Shown here in pieces: positions 44,347-53,765 of a DNA stretch of 64,000 nt. The stretch comes from Stanieria cyanosphaera PCC 7437 (GTDB taxonomy: Bacteria > Cyanobacteriota > Cyanobacteriia > Cyanobacteriales > Xenococcaceae), in assembly GCF_000317575.1 (NCBI RefSeq), contig NC_019748.1, positions 4,050,501 through 4,114,500 on the forward strand. The letters run 5' to 3'. Position 1 is the first letter of the stretch; each line of letters begins with the position of its first letter. Below the pieces are notes generated by a model. The model saw only the letters and a program-made list of their open reading frames with translations, was not told where the DNA came from and ran no database searches. Both the position numbers and the translations under genes were made by a program.

Positions 44347-47322
44347 ATGCCGAAACTTCTTTCAGAACGAATATTTCGTCTTGCTGTAATCATTATAGGA
44401 GCGTGGCTATTGATCGATCTGCTCGCTCATGTAGTTACTGAAATTTTGTGGTTTAAAGAAGTTAATTATTTGTCAGTGTTATTAAAACGTTGGGGATGGC
44501 AATTATTATTGTGGGTTGTTGCTTGTGGAGTTTCGATTGGTTTTTTATTAACGAATTGGTTTATTGCTAATCGTTTAGCGTGGCGATGGTTGCCTCAAAA
44601 TGAAAATAACTCACTAGGGATTGCCTATTTACCTGGAAGACAAGACAAACCTGGTTTTAAGACTCCCAATCAGAAGTTTGTTTTAAGGCTCAAATTACCA
44701 CTATTATTGATTTTAGTCTTGATTAGTAGTAGTGCGATCGCGTTTTTAGTAGTTTATTATAGTACAATTGCTTTTCAGGCTTGGCATTATAACTATAATT
44801 TGCCTAAGATTATTCCTACTTTGCCTTCTTTGTTTACCTGGTTGTCGGTAGTCAAAATTTTCACGGCTATCAAACAACCACAATATCTTGAACAAAGCAT
44901 GATCATTATTTTTCTTGCTTTGCTATTAATTTTTAAACCCAAATCCTTTTTATTAGCTTTATCAGTAATTATTAGTTTAGCTTTTAGTTTAATTATATCT
45001 GGAAATTGGACAGTCTTTTTACAATATTTTAATAAAAGCTTATTTAATACTGTCGACCCCCAATTCGGTAATGATATTAGTTTTTATATTTTTAGTTTTC
45101 CTGTTTGGAAGTTATTAAATCTTTGGTTATTAGGATTGTTTGGGTTTGCGCTGCTTGGTTCTTTTTTATTTTATTTATTATCAGGAAATAGTCTTTTTGA
45201 AGGTAAATTTAATGGATTTTCGACTCAACAATCTTGGCACTTATCTTGTTTATTGTCTGGCTTATTTCTCATTGTAGCGTTACGGCATTGGCTCAATCGA
45301 TATGATCTGCTTTATTCTCAACGAGGAGTTATTTATGGAGCAAACTTTACTGATATTACCATTCAACTGCCTTTAGAAACAATTTTGACGATTACAGCAA
45401 TTGTAGTGGGAATTTGGTTGTCACTGCAAGTTTTAATTAGTTATCGCCCGAAAAAATATCAATTTAAACTAGGTAAAAAAAGAATTATATCTTGGTGGTT
45501 AGTTTTAATTTATTTATTAATTTTAGTAGTTGGTAATTTAACTGGTCCGATTGTACAGCGTTTAGTCGTTCAACCGAATGAATTAGCCAAAGAAAGCAAG
45601 TTTATTCAACGTAGTATTGCGATGACTAGAACTGCTTTTGGTTTAGATAAAATAGACGATCAAATTTTTAATCCTCAAGATCAATTAACTGCTACTGATA
45701 TTCAACAAAATGATTTAACAATTGATAATATTCGTCTTTGGGATACCCGTCCCATTTTGCAAACCAATCGTCAACTGCAACAAATTCGACTTTATTATAA
45801 ATTTTTTGATGCTGATATAGACCGATATACTATAGGGGAAACAGAAAATAACAAACAACAAGTCATTATTGCCCCTAGAGAACTAGACTATAGCTCAGTA
45901 CCTCAAAGAGCGCAAACTTGGGTTAATAAACATTTAATTTACACTCACGGTTATGGTTTTACCCTATCTCCTGTGAATCAAGTAGATCAAGGAGGATTGC
46001 CTTTTTATTTTGTCAAAGATATTGGTACTGGTACTCAAGAAGAAGGAACTCTTACCGTTTCTAGTGAATTAATTCGTCAGAATATTCCCATTGGTCAACC
46101 GCGAATCTACTATGGAGAATTGACCGATCCTTACATTATGACTCCTTCTACAGTTAGAGAGTTTGATTTTCCCAGTGGAGAAGAAAATATTTACAATACC
46201 TATGATGGAAATGGTGGGATCAGAATTGGTAATTATCTGTCTCGATTGTTATTTGCCGAATATCTCAAAGATTGGCAAATGATCTTTACTCAAAACTTTA
46301 CTGACGAGACTAAATTACTATTACGCCGTAATATCAATCGTCGAGTTAGAACGATTGCTCCTTTCTTAAGATATGACCGAGATCCTTATTTAGTTGTAGC
46401 AGATGTAGAAAATGAACAAGGAAAAAAAGAGCCTAATTATCTTTATTGGATTATAGATGCTTATACTACAAGCGATCGCTATCCTTATTCAGATCCCGAA
46501 GATGATGATTTTAACTACATTCGCAATTCAGTCAAAGTAGTAATTGATGCCTATAACGGAGACGTAACTTTTTATATTGCTGAACCTGAAGATCCAATTG
46601 TTCAGACTTGGCAAAACATCTTTCCTAGTTTATTTAAATCCCTCGAAGAAATGCCTGTTAGTTTGCGTCGTCACATTCGTTATCCTGAGGATTTATTTAG
46701 TATCCAATCTGAAAAACTATTAATTTACCACATGACTGATGCTCAAGTGTTTTATAACCGAGAAGATCAATGGCAAATTCCTCAAGAAATTTACGGTACT
46801 GAATCTCAAACGATAGAACCCTATTATCTCATTATGAAATTACCAACAGCGACTAAGGAAGAATTTATTTTACTTCATCCTTATACGCCAATTAGTCGTC
46901 CTAATTTAATTGGTTGGTTAGCAGCAAGATCTGATGGAGAGTTCTATGGTAAATTATTACTCTATAAATTTCCTAAACAAAGATTAGTTTATGGTCCTAA
47001 TCAAATCGAAGCTTTAATTAATCAAGATCCAGTTATCTCACAACAAATTTCGTTATGGAATCGCAAAGGTTCAAAGGCTATTCAAGGCAATTTATTAATC
47101 ATTCCTATTGAACAGTCTTTACTGTATGTTGAACCTTTATATATTGAAGCGGAACAAAATAGTTTGCCAATTTTAGCCAGAGTAATTGTAGTTTATGAAA
47201 ATCAAATTGTGATGGCAGAAAATTTGCAGGAGGCGTTAGAAGCAATTTTTAATCCTAATGTTGATTCTGATTCTACTATTATTCGACCATTAGAGGAATT
47301 ACCTTCTGTAGCACCAGAATAA
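44347..47322 (+). CDS. UPF0182 family membrane protein
   Basis: The 991-residue protein has about seven membrane segments in the first 400 residues and then a long soluble domain probably facing the periplasm. Family features include LLWVVACGVSIGF, DPQFGNDISFYIFSFP, QRLVVQPNELAKESKFIQRSI and VYTHGYGFTLSPVN-like text (LIYTHGYGFTLSPVNQVD). The family is widespread, its function unknown. The length is usual. It is divergent from secD, with 157 bases between. Confidence 0.9.
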   Translation: MPKLLSERIFRLAVIIIGAWLLIDLLAHVVTEILWFKEVNYLSVLLKRWGWQLLLWVVACGVSIGFLLTNWFIANRLAWRWLPQNENNSLGIAYLPGRQDKPGFKTPNQKFVLRLKLPLLLILVLISSSAIAFLVVYYSTIAFQAWHYNYNLPKIIPTLPSLFTWLSVVKIFTAIKQPQYLEQSMIIIFLALLLIFKPKSFLLALSVIISLAFSLIISGNWTVFLQYFNKSLFNTVDPQFGNDISFYIFSFPVWKLLNLWLLGLFGFALLGSFLFYLLSGNSLFEGKFNGFSTQQSWHLSCLLSGLFLIVALRHWLNRYDLLYSQRGVIYGANFTDITIQLPLETILTITAIVVGIWLSLQVLISYRPKKYQFKLGKKRIISWWLVLIYLLILVVGNLTGPIVQRLVVQPNELAKESKFIQRSIAMTRTAFGLDKIDDQIFNPQDQLTATDIQQNDLTIDNIRLWDTRPILQTNRQLQQIRLYYKFFDADIDRYTIGETENNKQQVIIAPRELDYSSVPQRAQTWVNKHLIYTHGYGFTLSPVNQVDQGGLPFYFVKDIGTGTQEEGTLTVSSELIRQNIPIGQPRIYYGELTDPYIMTPSTVREFDFPSGEENIYNTYDGNGGIRIGNYLSRLLFAEYLKDWQMIFTQNFTDETKLLLRRNINRRVRTIAPFLRYDRDPYLVVADVENEQGKKEPNYLYWIIDAYTTSDRYPYSDPEDDDFNYIRNSVKVVIDAYNGDVTFYIAEPEDPIVQTWQNIFPSLFKSLEEMPVSLRRHIRYPEDLFSIQSEKLLIYHMTDAQVFYNREDQWQIPQEIYGTESQTIEPYYLIMKLPTATKEEFILLHPYTPISRPNLIGWLAARSDGEFYGKLLLYKFPKQRLVYGPNQIEALINQDPVISQQISLWNRKGSKAIQGNLLIIPIEQSLLYVEPLYIEAEQNSLPILARVIVVYENQIVMAENLQEALEAIFNPNVDSDSTIIRPLEELPSVAPE

Positions 47323-47364
47323 ATAATTATTCAAAAATGTTTAACTGAGGCAAGTTAACTAAAT

Positions 47365-48135
47365 CTATGCTGTTTTGAAAAAGTGAATAATTTCTCGAAC
47401 GTGATTGAGAACTTGACTATCTTCAGTTAATTGAGAAATAGCAGTGGTCGTTTCTCTTGCTAATTGTTCGTGTTCAAGGTTATTTTTGGCTGCTAATTGT
47501 TCTACAAAAGCTTTTAAATGATGTAATTCTTGTCTTGTATCTTGCGCTTGTTGTTGTTGTTTTGCAATCAAAGAAACAGGATCGTTTATATTGAGTTGAG
47601 AATCAATTATTGATAAAGATGATTCAATCTGTTTTATTCTATCTCTTAATTCAAATATATCTTCCCGAGGATATTTAATTTGTTGCCTAATCATTGATAA
47701 TCTACTAGCTAAATATTGATAACCTCGAATTGCTGGACGCAAAGCTGTTAATAATAAAGTTGCTAAAGAACTTACATAACCAACTGTACTAATACCTGTA
47801 ACAGCCAGTAAATAAAGAACTAATGCCGAAATCAGATGTAGTAAAATTGCAATAATAATTGACCAATTAGAAATCTTTTTAACATAGTTTAATTGTTGTT
47901 GTTCGATAGGAATTCCTTTTTGTTGAGATATTGCAGCTTCAGCAATTGTCTCACGAGTATCAAAATAAACATTCCAAGGAAGAGTCACAATAATTATTAA
48001 CCACCAAAAACTAACAATTCCAATTAACCAGTCTACTAAGTTTCCTGTGGGAACTTGTAACCATTGTAAAATTAAGCCAATTAGTAAAATTAAAATACTA
48101 CAACCAATACTAAAGCTAAGATATTTACTCAACAT
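47365..48135 (-). CDS. Membrane protein with coiled-coil tail
   Basis: A 256-residue protein with four hydrophobic segments (about 5-25, 32-55, 88-112, 118-140) followed by a cytosolic coiled coil rich in Gln, Glu and Leu from about 165 (IFELRDRIKQIESSLSIIDS, KQQQQAQDTRQELHHLKAF). No family recognised. It converges on the UPF0182 gene, 43 bases between stops. Confidence 0.65.
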   Translation of the reverse strand: MLSKYLSFSIGCSILILLIGLILQWLQVPTGNLVDWLIGIVSFWWLIIIVTLPWNVYFDTRETIAEAAISQQKGIPIEQQQLNYVKKISNWSIIIAILLHLISALVLYLLAVTGISTVGYVSSLATLLLTALRPAIRGYQYLASRLSMIRQQIKYPREDIFELRDRIKQIESSLSIIDSQLNINDPVSLIAKQQQQAQDTRQELHHLKAFVEQLAAKNNLEHEQLARETTTAISQLTEDSQVLNHVREIIHFFKTA

Positions 48136-48454
48136 GGTTTTGTTTATTAATATTTGTTTTCCGATTAATTGTAAAAAAAACTAACTGGTTTATTTTTGGT
48201 GATTGTGACAGTTTGACGAGCTTCCTAGATCAGTATGCATAAATTGAAGCTTAAATCGGAAACATTTATAATAATTTAATTAAAATTAGCTAAATTTATA
48301 AGTTGAGATTTAAACAATTTTTATTTAAGTTTGATTGAGTAAAGATAGGGTTTAAAAAATAATTGTGAAAAGTTAAAATCTTTTTTAAGAGTATTTAATT
48401 TGAAACTTAGCTATCCTTATTTAATAGTTTGTCAAGTAAAAAGATTAAAATTAT
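48136..48454. other. AT-rich divergent promoter region
   Basis: The gap is 319 bases between the coiled-coil membrane gene and the ArsM-like gene, which diverge. No repeat or strong hairpin was seen. Confidence 0.4.
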
Positions 48455-49648
48455 ATGACTGAAATCACTACTTCTCAACAGAAACTTACTAACTACGATA
48501 TTGAGTCAGAAGTTCTAGAAAGATACCAAGCAGGTGCTAAACAACAACAACCTAGTTTATGTTGTCCTACTGAATATGAAGGTAATTATTTAGAAATTTT
48601 ACCAGAAGAAATTATTGCCAAAGATTATGGTTGTGGTGATCCTACCCGTTATGTTAATGAGGGAGAAACGGTAGTTGATTTGGGTTCTGGTGCAGGAAAA
48701 AACTGTTATATTCTAGCGCAAAAAGTTGGTTCTATAGGAAAAGTCATCGGAGTTGATTTTAATGACGAGATGTTAGCTTTGGCAAGAAAGTATCAAACTG
48801 AAATTGCCACAAAACTTGGATACAATAATACCCAGTTTGTCAAAGGCAAAATTCAAGATTTAAGATTAAACTTAGAACGAGTAGAAACTTGGTTAAAAAA
48901 TAATCCAATTACTTCTATTGATGGTGTAAGTAAATACGAAACAGAATGCGATCGCTTGCGTCAATCAGAAACTTTAATTCCCGATAGTAGTGTTGATGTA
49001 GTTATTTCTAACTGTGTTTTAAATTTAGTTCGTCCCCAAGATAAACAACAGTTATTTGCAGAAATATTTCGAGTACTGAAACGAGGTGGTAGGGCAGTAA
49101 TTTCTGATATTGTTTGTGATCAAGAGCCTACTCCTAAAATTTTAAATGACCCTGAATTATGGAGTGGTTGTATTGCGGGAGCATTTCGAGAAGATTTATT
49201 TTTAAAAATGTTTGAATCGGCAGGTTTTTATGGCATTGAAATTCTCAAAAGAGAGGAACGGCCTTGGCAGGTAATTGATGGAGTTGAGTTTCGTTCCATG
49301 ACAGTTCGTGCCTATAAAGGCAAAGAAGGTGCTTGTTGGGAAAGAAAACAAGCGGTAGTTTATAAAGGACCTTGGAAACAAGTTCAAGATGATGATGGTC
49401 ATGTTTTTTGTCGTGGAGAAAGAATGGCAGTTTGCGACAAGACTTATCAGATTTTAACTAATACTAATAGTCCCTATGCTAAGGATATTATTCCTATTCC
49501 TCCTTATGAAAATATTCCTTTAGAATCAGCTACAGAATTTAGTTGTAAAAGTCAAGCAATTCGGCATCCTAGAGAAACCAAAGGTTCTGAATATAACCTA
49601 ACAGATATAAGTAATGAATCTTGTTGTTCTCCAGGAGAATGTTGTTAA
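48455..49648 (+). CDS. ArsM-like SAM methyltransferase with Cys-rich tail
   Basis: The 397-residue protein has a Rossmann SAM-binding motif VVDLGSGAGKNCYILAQK, with post-motif ISNCVLNLVRP and VLKRGGRAVISDIV. The pattern of cysteines (C36-C37, DYGCGDP with C60, VISNCVLNL, WSGCIAGAF) follows arsenite methyltransferases, where Cys pairs bind As(III). The C-terminal part (AVVYKGPWKQVQDDDGHVF) also matches ArsM family members. An extra end CCSPGECC adds a metal-binding cluster. No ars operon is adjacent. The substrate could be arsenite or another thiophilic metal(loid). Confidence 0.78.
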   Translation: MTEITTSQQKLTNYDIESEVLERYQAGAKQQQPSLCCPTEYEGNYLEILPEEIIAKDYGCGDPTRYVNEGETVVDLGSGAGKNCYILAQKVGSIGKVIGVDFNDEMLALARKYQTEIATKLGYNNTQFVKGKIQDLRLNLERVETWLKNNPITSIDGVSKYETECDRLRQSETLIPDSSVDVVISNCVLNLVRPQDKQQLFAEIFRVLKRGGRAVISDIVCDQEPTPKILNDPELWSGCIAGAFREDLFLKMFESAGFYGIEILKREERPWQVIDGVEFRSMTVRAYKGKEGACWERKQAVVYKGPWKQVQDDDGHVFCRGERMAVCDKTYQILTNTNSPYAKDIIPIPPYENIPLESATEFSCKSQAIRHPRETKGSEYNLTDISNESCCSPGECC

Positions 49649-50035
49649 CAGTTATTATCTTAGAGACGTAACAGTTAATTTATTTTGGAATGTTTGCTAG
49701 TTCAAAACTATCTACTGAATTGAGATCGCACGCGGAATATGCTGGCGATTAGATTATTAACTAAAGATTGAAACTTCAATAAAATAAACTTTAGCATCTT
49801 TATTTAAACTACGATCTCGGCTTCGCTGAGGCACTTCGTGGTCAGGCTTTGCCTGGCGCGTACGCGATCGCGAAACTTTCAAGCTAACTACCAACAAAAT
49901 AAAATTAATCTAGTACCCTAGAAAAATCATGTTTATCAAAAGACCAAGCTTGGAGAATAAAATTAAAACATCTCTCCACAACTACTAATTATCAGGGGAT
50001 GTCTAGTTAATAAAAAATTTGAATCAATTATATCA
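49649..50035. other. Intergenic region with GC-rich hairpin patch
   Basis: The gap is 387 bases. A GC-rich patch at about 49812-49872 contains CAGGC-TTT-GCCTG and CAC-TTC-GTG mini-hairpins and a HIP1 site (GCGATCGC), resembling dispersed GC repeats near 150-180 and 59790-59840. The rest is AT-rich and shows no gene. Confidence 0.4.
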
Positions 50036-50332
50036 ATGGAAGAACAGGAAAAAGAACAGAACAAAAGAATTAATCAGCATCAACGGTTAATTAACAATCT
50101 TAGAGAAAGACTTAAGAGTGTAGAGACGGATGTTGAACCTGACGGTAGAATAAGTGAAGCTTTCGATGCTTTAGATAATCATTTAGATGATGTAGAACAA
50201 AGATTATCCAAAAGATTAGATGAGCATGATAAAAGATTTGATCGCTTAGAACATAAGGTTAATCAACTAGGCAGCAAATTAGACATTATTATCGAACACC
50301 TAACAAGTATTAACGATTTACCTGAAGAATAA
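50036..50332 (+). CDS. Small coiled-coil hypothetical protein
   Basis: A 98-residue soluble protein, highly charged and helical, with heptads such as LINNLRERLKSVETDVE, LDDVEQRLSKRLDEHDKRF and LEHKVNQLGSKLDIIIEHL. It is predicted to form a dimeric or trimeric coiled coil. No family recognised, no partner evident. The ATG at 50036 is clear. It converges on the P450 gene. Confidence 0.65.
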   Translation: MEEQEKEQNKRINQHQRLINNLRERLKSVETDVEPDGRISEAFDALDNHLDDVEQRLSKRLDEHDKRFDRLEHKVNQLGSKLDIIIEHLTSINDLPEE

Positions 50333-50509
50333 TTGTATAGAAAACTTTAACAAATTGAATTACTAGTTGTGGTTGGATTTTTACTTTTGAAAAAAGTTGT
50401 TAGTTGAGCGATCGCTATAAACTCTTAATTCAATATGCTGATGGAGATAGCGTCGATAACATTTACTAACTTTTAAGAAAAGCAAAATACAATAAGCATT
50501 ATAGACTTA

Positions 50510-51883
50510 TTAGTTTTTGTACTTTTTAACTCTCATCCTGACTCCACCAGCAGGCGCAAAAGTAATACCACGACGCACAGTTTTAGGAAAACGGCGATCA
50601 AGAAGTTCTAATTCCACCTCAGACAAAATAGTAGCTAGAACTAATTTCATTTCAAATAAAGCAAAAGCATAGCCCAAACAGCGACGATTACCACCACCAA
50701 AAGGTAAATATTCGTAAGGAGAAAATTGTCTTTCTAAAAATCTTTCTGGCTTAAATTTTTTCGGTTCGGGATAAATATCTTCTCTTTGATGGGTTAAATA
50801 AATTGCAGGAAATAAAGATGTACCAGCTTCAAAAGTATATCCCATTATCTCAAACGGTGCTTTTAACTGACGACCGATTAAGGCAACTACGGGGTGAAGT
50901 CTTAAAGTTTCGGAAACGACAGCGTTAAGATAGGGCAGCTTATTAATAGTATTAAAATCTAAATTTCCCTCCAGGGAATTTAATTCTTGCTTTAATTTTT
51001 CCTCTATTTCTGGAACATAATGAAGCCAATAAAACGCCCAAGCTAAACTATTAGCAGTGGTTTCATGTCCTGCAAACAACATCGTCATCAATTCATCTCG
51101 TATTTCCTCATTACTCATAGGCTGATCTTCTTGATCACGAGCCAATAGCATTAAACTGAGAATATCTTCCCCTAAAGTAGCGGGATTATTTCTACGGCGA
51201 TCAATCTCTGTGTCTAGAATTTCGTGAATCATGCGTTTTAGCCTGATAAATTGTCCCCAAGGACTCCAAGCACCCAAATCTTTTTGTAGTAAAGGAAAAA
51301 AGAGCAAACTGGATCTAAACGGAGAGTTAAAAATATCCAACCATTCCACTAAAAGTTTTCTGAGGCGGTCAAATTTTTCCCCTTTATCCAAACCAAAAAT
51401 AGTTTCTAAAATAACCCGCAAAGAAATATCTTGAGTATAGGTGCGAAGGGAGAACGGTTTGCCTACTTGCCATTGAGAAATAACTTGTTTGGTAATCTCA
51501 ATCATCGTCTCGCCATAACTTTTCATCCTCTCACCATGAAAAGGAGGCATTAATAACTTTCGATGTCGTTGATGTTGGACTCCAGATAAAGCAACTAAAG
51601 ATCTTTCTCCCAATAACACCCTAATTGGTAGAGAAGTTTGTCTGCCTACTTCAAATAAATTAGGATCGGCAGTAAATACTTTTTCAATTGCTTTGGGATC
51701 GTTAAAAATGACAAATGGCGGAAATCCAGGCGATCGCGGGGTGTAAAAGATATCTCCATATTTTTGATGATATTTTTCTAATACTCCAAACTGATCGAAC
51801 ATCACTTGGATTGTTTGGATAAAAACAGGTGTTTTACATATAGGAGGCTTGGTTTGAGTCGGAGACGGAGTTATAGTAGTCAT
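50510..51883 (-). CDS. Cytochrome P450
   Basis: A 457-residue heme monooxygenase. The I-helix is FAGHETTANSLAW, the K-helix ETLRLHPV, and the heme loop PFGGGNRRCLGYAFA with the Cys ligand. It has no membrane anchor. The sequence resembles the CYP110-type P450s of cyanobacteria, some of which act on fatty acids or alkanes. An AraC-family regulator lies 227 bases upstream on the same strand. Redox partners are not in the window. Nothing is broken. Confidence 0.93.
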   Translation of the reverse strand: MTTITPSPTQTKPPICKTPVFIQTIQVMFDQFGVLEKYHQKYGDIFYTPRSPGFPPFVIFNDPKAIEKVFTADPNLFEVGRQTSLPIRVLLGERSLVALSGVQHQRHRKLLMPPFHGERMKSYGETMIEITKQVISQWQVGKPFSLRTYTQDISLRVILETIFGLDKGEKFDRLRKLLVEWLDIFNSPFRSSLLFFPLLQKDLGAWSPWGQFIRLKRMIHEILDTEIDRRRNNPATLGEDILSLMLLARDQEDQPMSNEEIRDELMTMLFAGHETTANSLAWAFYWLHYVPEIEEKLKQELNSLEGNLDFNTINKLPYLNAVVSETLRLHPVVALIGRQLKAPFEIMGYTFEAGTSLFPAIYLTHQREDIYPEPKKFKPERFLERQFSPYEYLPFGGGNRRCLGYAFALFEMKLVLATILSEVELELLDRRFPKTVRRGITFAPAGGVRMRVKKYKN

Positions 51884-52110
51884 TTGTATATATATCTGCG
51901 AAGATAAAACCTTTCTTATCAGTATGAAAAATTAACTACTCGATTGTCTTGCAGATTCTTCAGATTTTTAATAAATTCTAGTTATAAGTCGGTAAAAGCG
52001 AAAATGCAGAAAATCAAAAGGTTTATTTCTTGTCGTGATCGCACTAGAGAAAAAAATAAAATCTAAAATTAATGCATTTTCATCTATATCTGTATATCTA
52101 TATTTATGAT

Positions 52111-53007
52111 TTATTGAAGTTTAAATTGTTTCGGAGTTAACCCGACTAAACGCTTAAAATGTAAATTGAGATAACTTTGATTCGCAAAACCAACAGTTTG
52201 GGCAATATCCACAATCGACATTTTTCCTTTTAGCAATAACTTTTTAGCGCGAGCAACTCTAGTGTGAATTACATATTGATGAGGAGTTAAGCCTGTCGAT
52301 TGTTTAAAGAGTAAAGAAAAATAATGAGGACTTATTTGAACCAGATTGGCTAATTCTTGTAATCTTAAATCGCGCTCAATATTTGTATCAATATAGTCAA
52401 TTACTTGCTTTAATTTACCTTTTGATAAACCACCTCGATATTCTGGAAATTCAATTTTATTTGAAGAATAATATTTTATTAAATGAACTACTAAAGCATT
52501 AGCGATCGCATCTACATAAAGACGATGATAAGTATTGTTTTCTAAAACTTTTTTTAATGCCAATCCCATTTGAAAAATTAGAGGATCGCAAGTGGGAATT
52601 TGTGGAATTAGATTTACTGCTCGCGATCGCACTGACTCATCTAATGCAGAAGCGCAAATTTGAGGATTTAATCCCAGCAAAATAAACTCGCTATCTCCAT
52701 ACCAACTAGCTTTAACTCCTGTATTAGCAGGAATCAAAAGAATATCTCCTTCTGTTACCGAATGTTTATACAAACGTCCATCTATAATTCTTTCTGCTTT
52801 ACCGAGATGGGGAATTTTTGTAAAAATAGCAATACTATGTCCAGATACACAAACCTCTTGGTGTTCTCCTGAAGGTTGTGAGTGATATTCTAAAAAAAGA
52901 TTATCCCAATCAGCTTTAATACTAGAAAGAACTGGAGAACGAGGTAAGATTGATGTTGTAGTGTTTTCTGTAGCCCGATCTACAAATAATGGCTTTGTGG
53001 CACACAT
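52111..53007 (-). CDS. AraC-family transcriptional regulator
   Basis: A 298-residue regulator with an N-terminal cupin-like effector domain (about 1-190) and a C-terminal double helix-turn-helix (about 200-298): DLRLQELANLVQISPHYFSLLFKQSTGLTPHQYV and IVDIAQTVGFANQSYLNLHFKRLVGLTPKQF form the two HTH units. The gene lies immediately upstream of the P450 on the same strand, so it may control the P450, but this is not shown. Confidence 0.88.
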   Translation of the reverse strand: MCATKPLFVDRATENTTTSILPRSPVLSSIKADWDNLFLEYHSQPSGEHQEVCVSGHSIAIFTKIPHLGKAERIIDGRLYKHSVTEGDILLIPANTGVKASWYGDSEFILLGLNPQICASALDESVRSRAVNLIPQIPTCDPLIFQMGLALKKVLENNTYHRLYVDAIANALVVHLIKYYSSNKIEFPEYRGGLSKGKLKQVIDYIDTNIERDLRLQELANLVQISPHYFSLLFKQSTGLTPHQYVIHTRVARAKKLLLKGKMSIVDIAQTVGFANQSYLNLHFKRLVGLTPKQFKLQ

Positions 53008-53098
53008 ACTATAAGTTAATTGCTTATGTCTTCACTATATCAAAGCAACATAATTAGATTGAAATTTTAAATACTGCGATCGCCAGATAAAATTTTCT

Positions 53099-53200
53099 AG
53101 CGATCGCTATAGGATTTATTTTTAATTAAACATTAAGTATCATAATCCTACAAAAATTATGACTATCAAAAAAACCTAGTAGTGGTATGAGCAAACTACC
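53099..53200. repeat. Relic of abcF 5' end plus hicA start, upstream of hicBA
   Basis: Bases 53099-53165 repeat the promoter and first codons of the abcF gene: AGCGATCGCTATAGGATTTA then TTTTTAATTAAACAT and a degraded AAGTATCATAATCCTACAAAAA, against AGCGATCGCTAT..AACAT GAGTATCG TAACCCTACAAAAAA at 53706-53765. Bases 53177-53200 (TAGTAGTGGTATGAGCAAACTACC) match the hicB end/hicA start at 53452-53475 with two differences. Both relics are out of use. Confidence 0.8.
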
Positions 53201-53258
53201 CCATGCAACAGCCAAGATTAAAAATTAAAATAATTAAGTAGAACGAGATAAATTGAAG

Positions 53259-53465
53259 ATGAGGCAAGTGATTTTGTATAGAGATGAAGATGGCTACTGG
53301 ATTGTAGAATGTCCCAGTCTCAAAGGATGTATCAGTCAAGGCAAAACTAAAGAGGAAGCTATTGCTAATATAAAAGAAGCGATCGCTGGTTATATTGCTG
53401 CTTTAGAAGAAGATGGGATACCAATCCCTGAAGAAAATTTTGAAACTTTTTTAGTAGTGGTGTGA
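53259..53465 (+). CDS. hicB: HicB-family antitoxin
   Basis: About 68 residues from ATG 53259 (a TTG at 53253 is also possible). YRDEDGYWIVECPSLKGCISQGKTKEEAIANIKEAI is the HicB partial RNase H-like fold, which binds and blocks HicA. The usual C-terminal DNA-binding domain is absent, so autorepression would need another route. Its stop overlaps the hicA GTG start by four bases (GTGA), coupling translation. Antitoxin-first order. Confidence 0.9.
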   Translation: MRQVILYRDEDGYWIVECPSLKGCISQGKTKEEAIANIKEAIAGYIAALEEDGIPIPEENFETFLVVV

Positions 53466-53683
53466 GCAAATTACCAAGTATTTCGGGACGAGATTGCATC
53501 AAAGCTTTACATAAAATAGGTTTCTACAAAAAACGACAAGAAAGCAGTCATATCATTATGCGACGAGATAATCCCTTTGCTCAAGTGGTTGTCCCAAATC
53601 ATCAGGAATTAGCAAAAGGAACATTAAGAGCTATGATTCGAGATGCCGATCTGAGTATAGATGAATTTATTTCACTATTATGA
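53462..53683 (+). CDS. hicA: HicA-family toxin (mRNA interferase)
   Basis: A 73-residue double-stranded-RNA-binding-like toxin that cleaves mRNA. SGRDCIKALHKIGFYKKRQESSHIIMRRD carries the catalytic-type His at residue 30 (SSH), followed by VVVPNHQELAKGTLRAMIRDADLS. The start is GTG, overlapping the antitoxin stop. An adjacent relic at 53185 carries an ATG version of this start. The pair looks intact. Its DNA is bracketed by copies of the abcF 5' end, suggesting arrival by a duplication or insertion. Confidence 0.9.
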   Translation: MSKLPSISGRDCIKALHKIGFYKKRQESSHIIMRRDNPFAQVVVPNHQELAKGTLRAMIRDADLSIDEFISLL

Positions 53684-53705
53684 GATACGTATTAGCTTCT
53701 CAATG

Positions 53706-53765
53706 AGCGATCGCTATAGGATTTATTTTTAATTAAACATGAGTATCGTAACCCTACAAAAAATT
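53706..53765. repeat. Direct repeat of abcF promoter/start (intact copy)
   Basis: It is the functional partner of the relic at 53099. AGCGATCGCTATAGGATTTA (containing a HIP1 site) leads to TTAATTAAACATGAGTATCG, in which the abcF ATG (53739) sits. The two copies bracket hicB-hicA. Confidence 0.8.
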
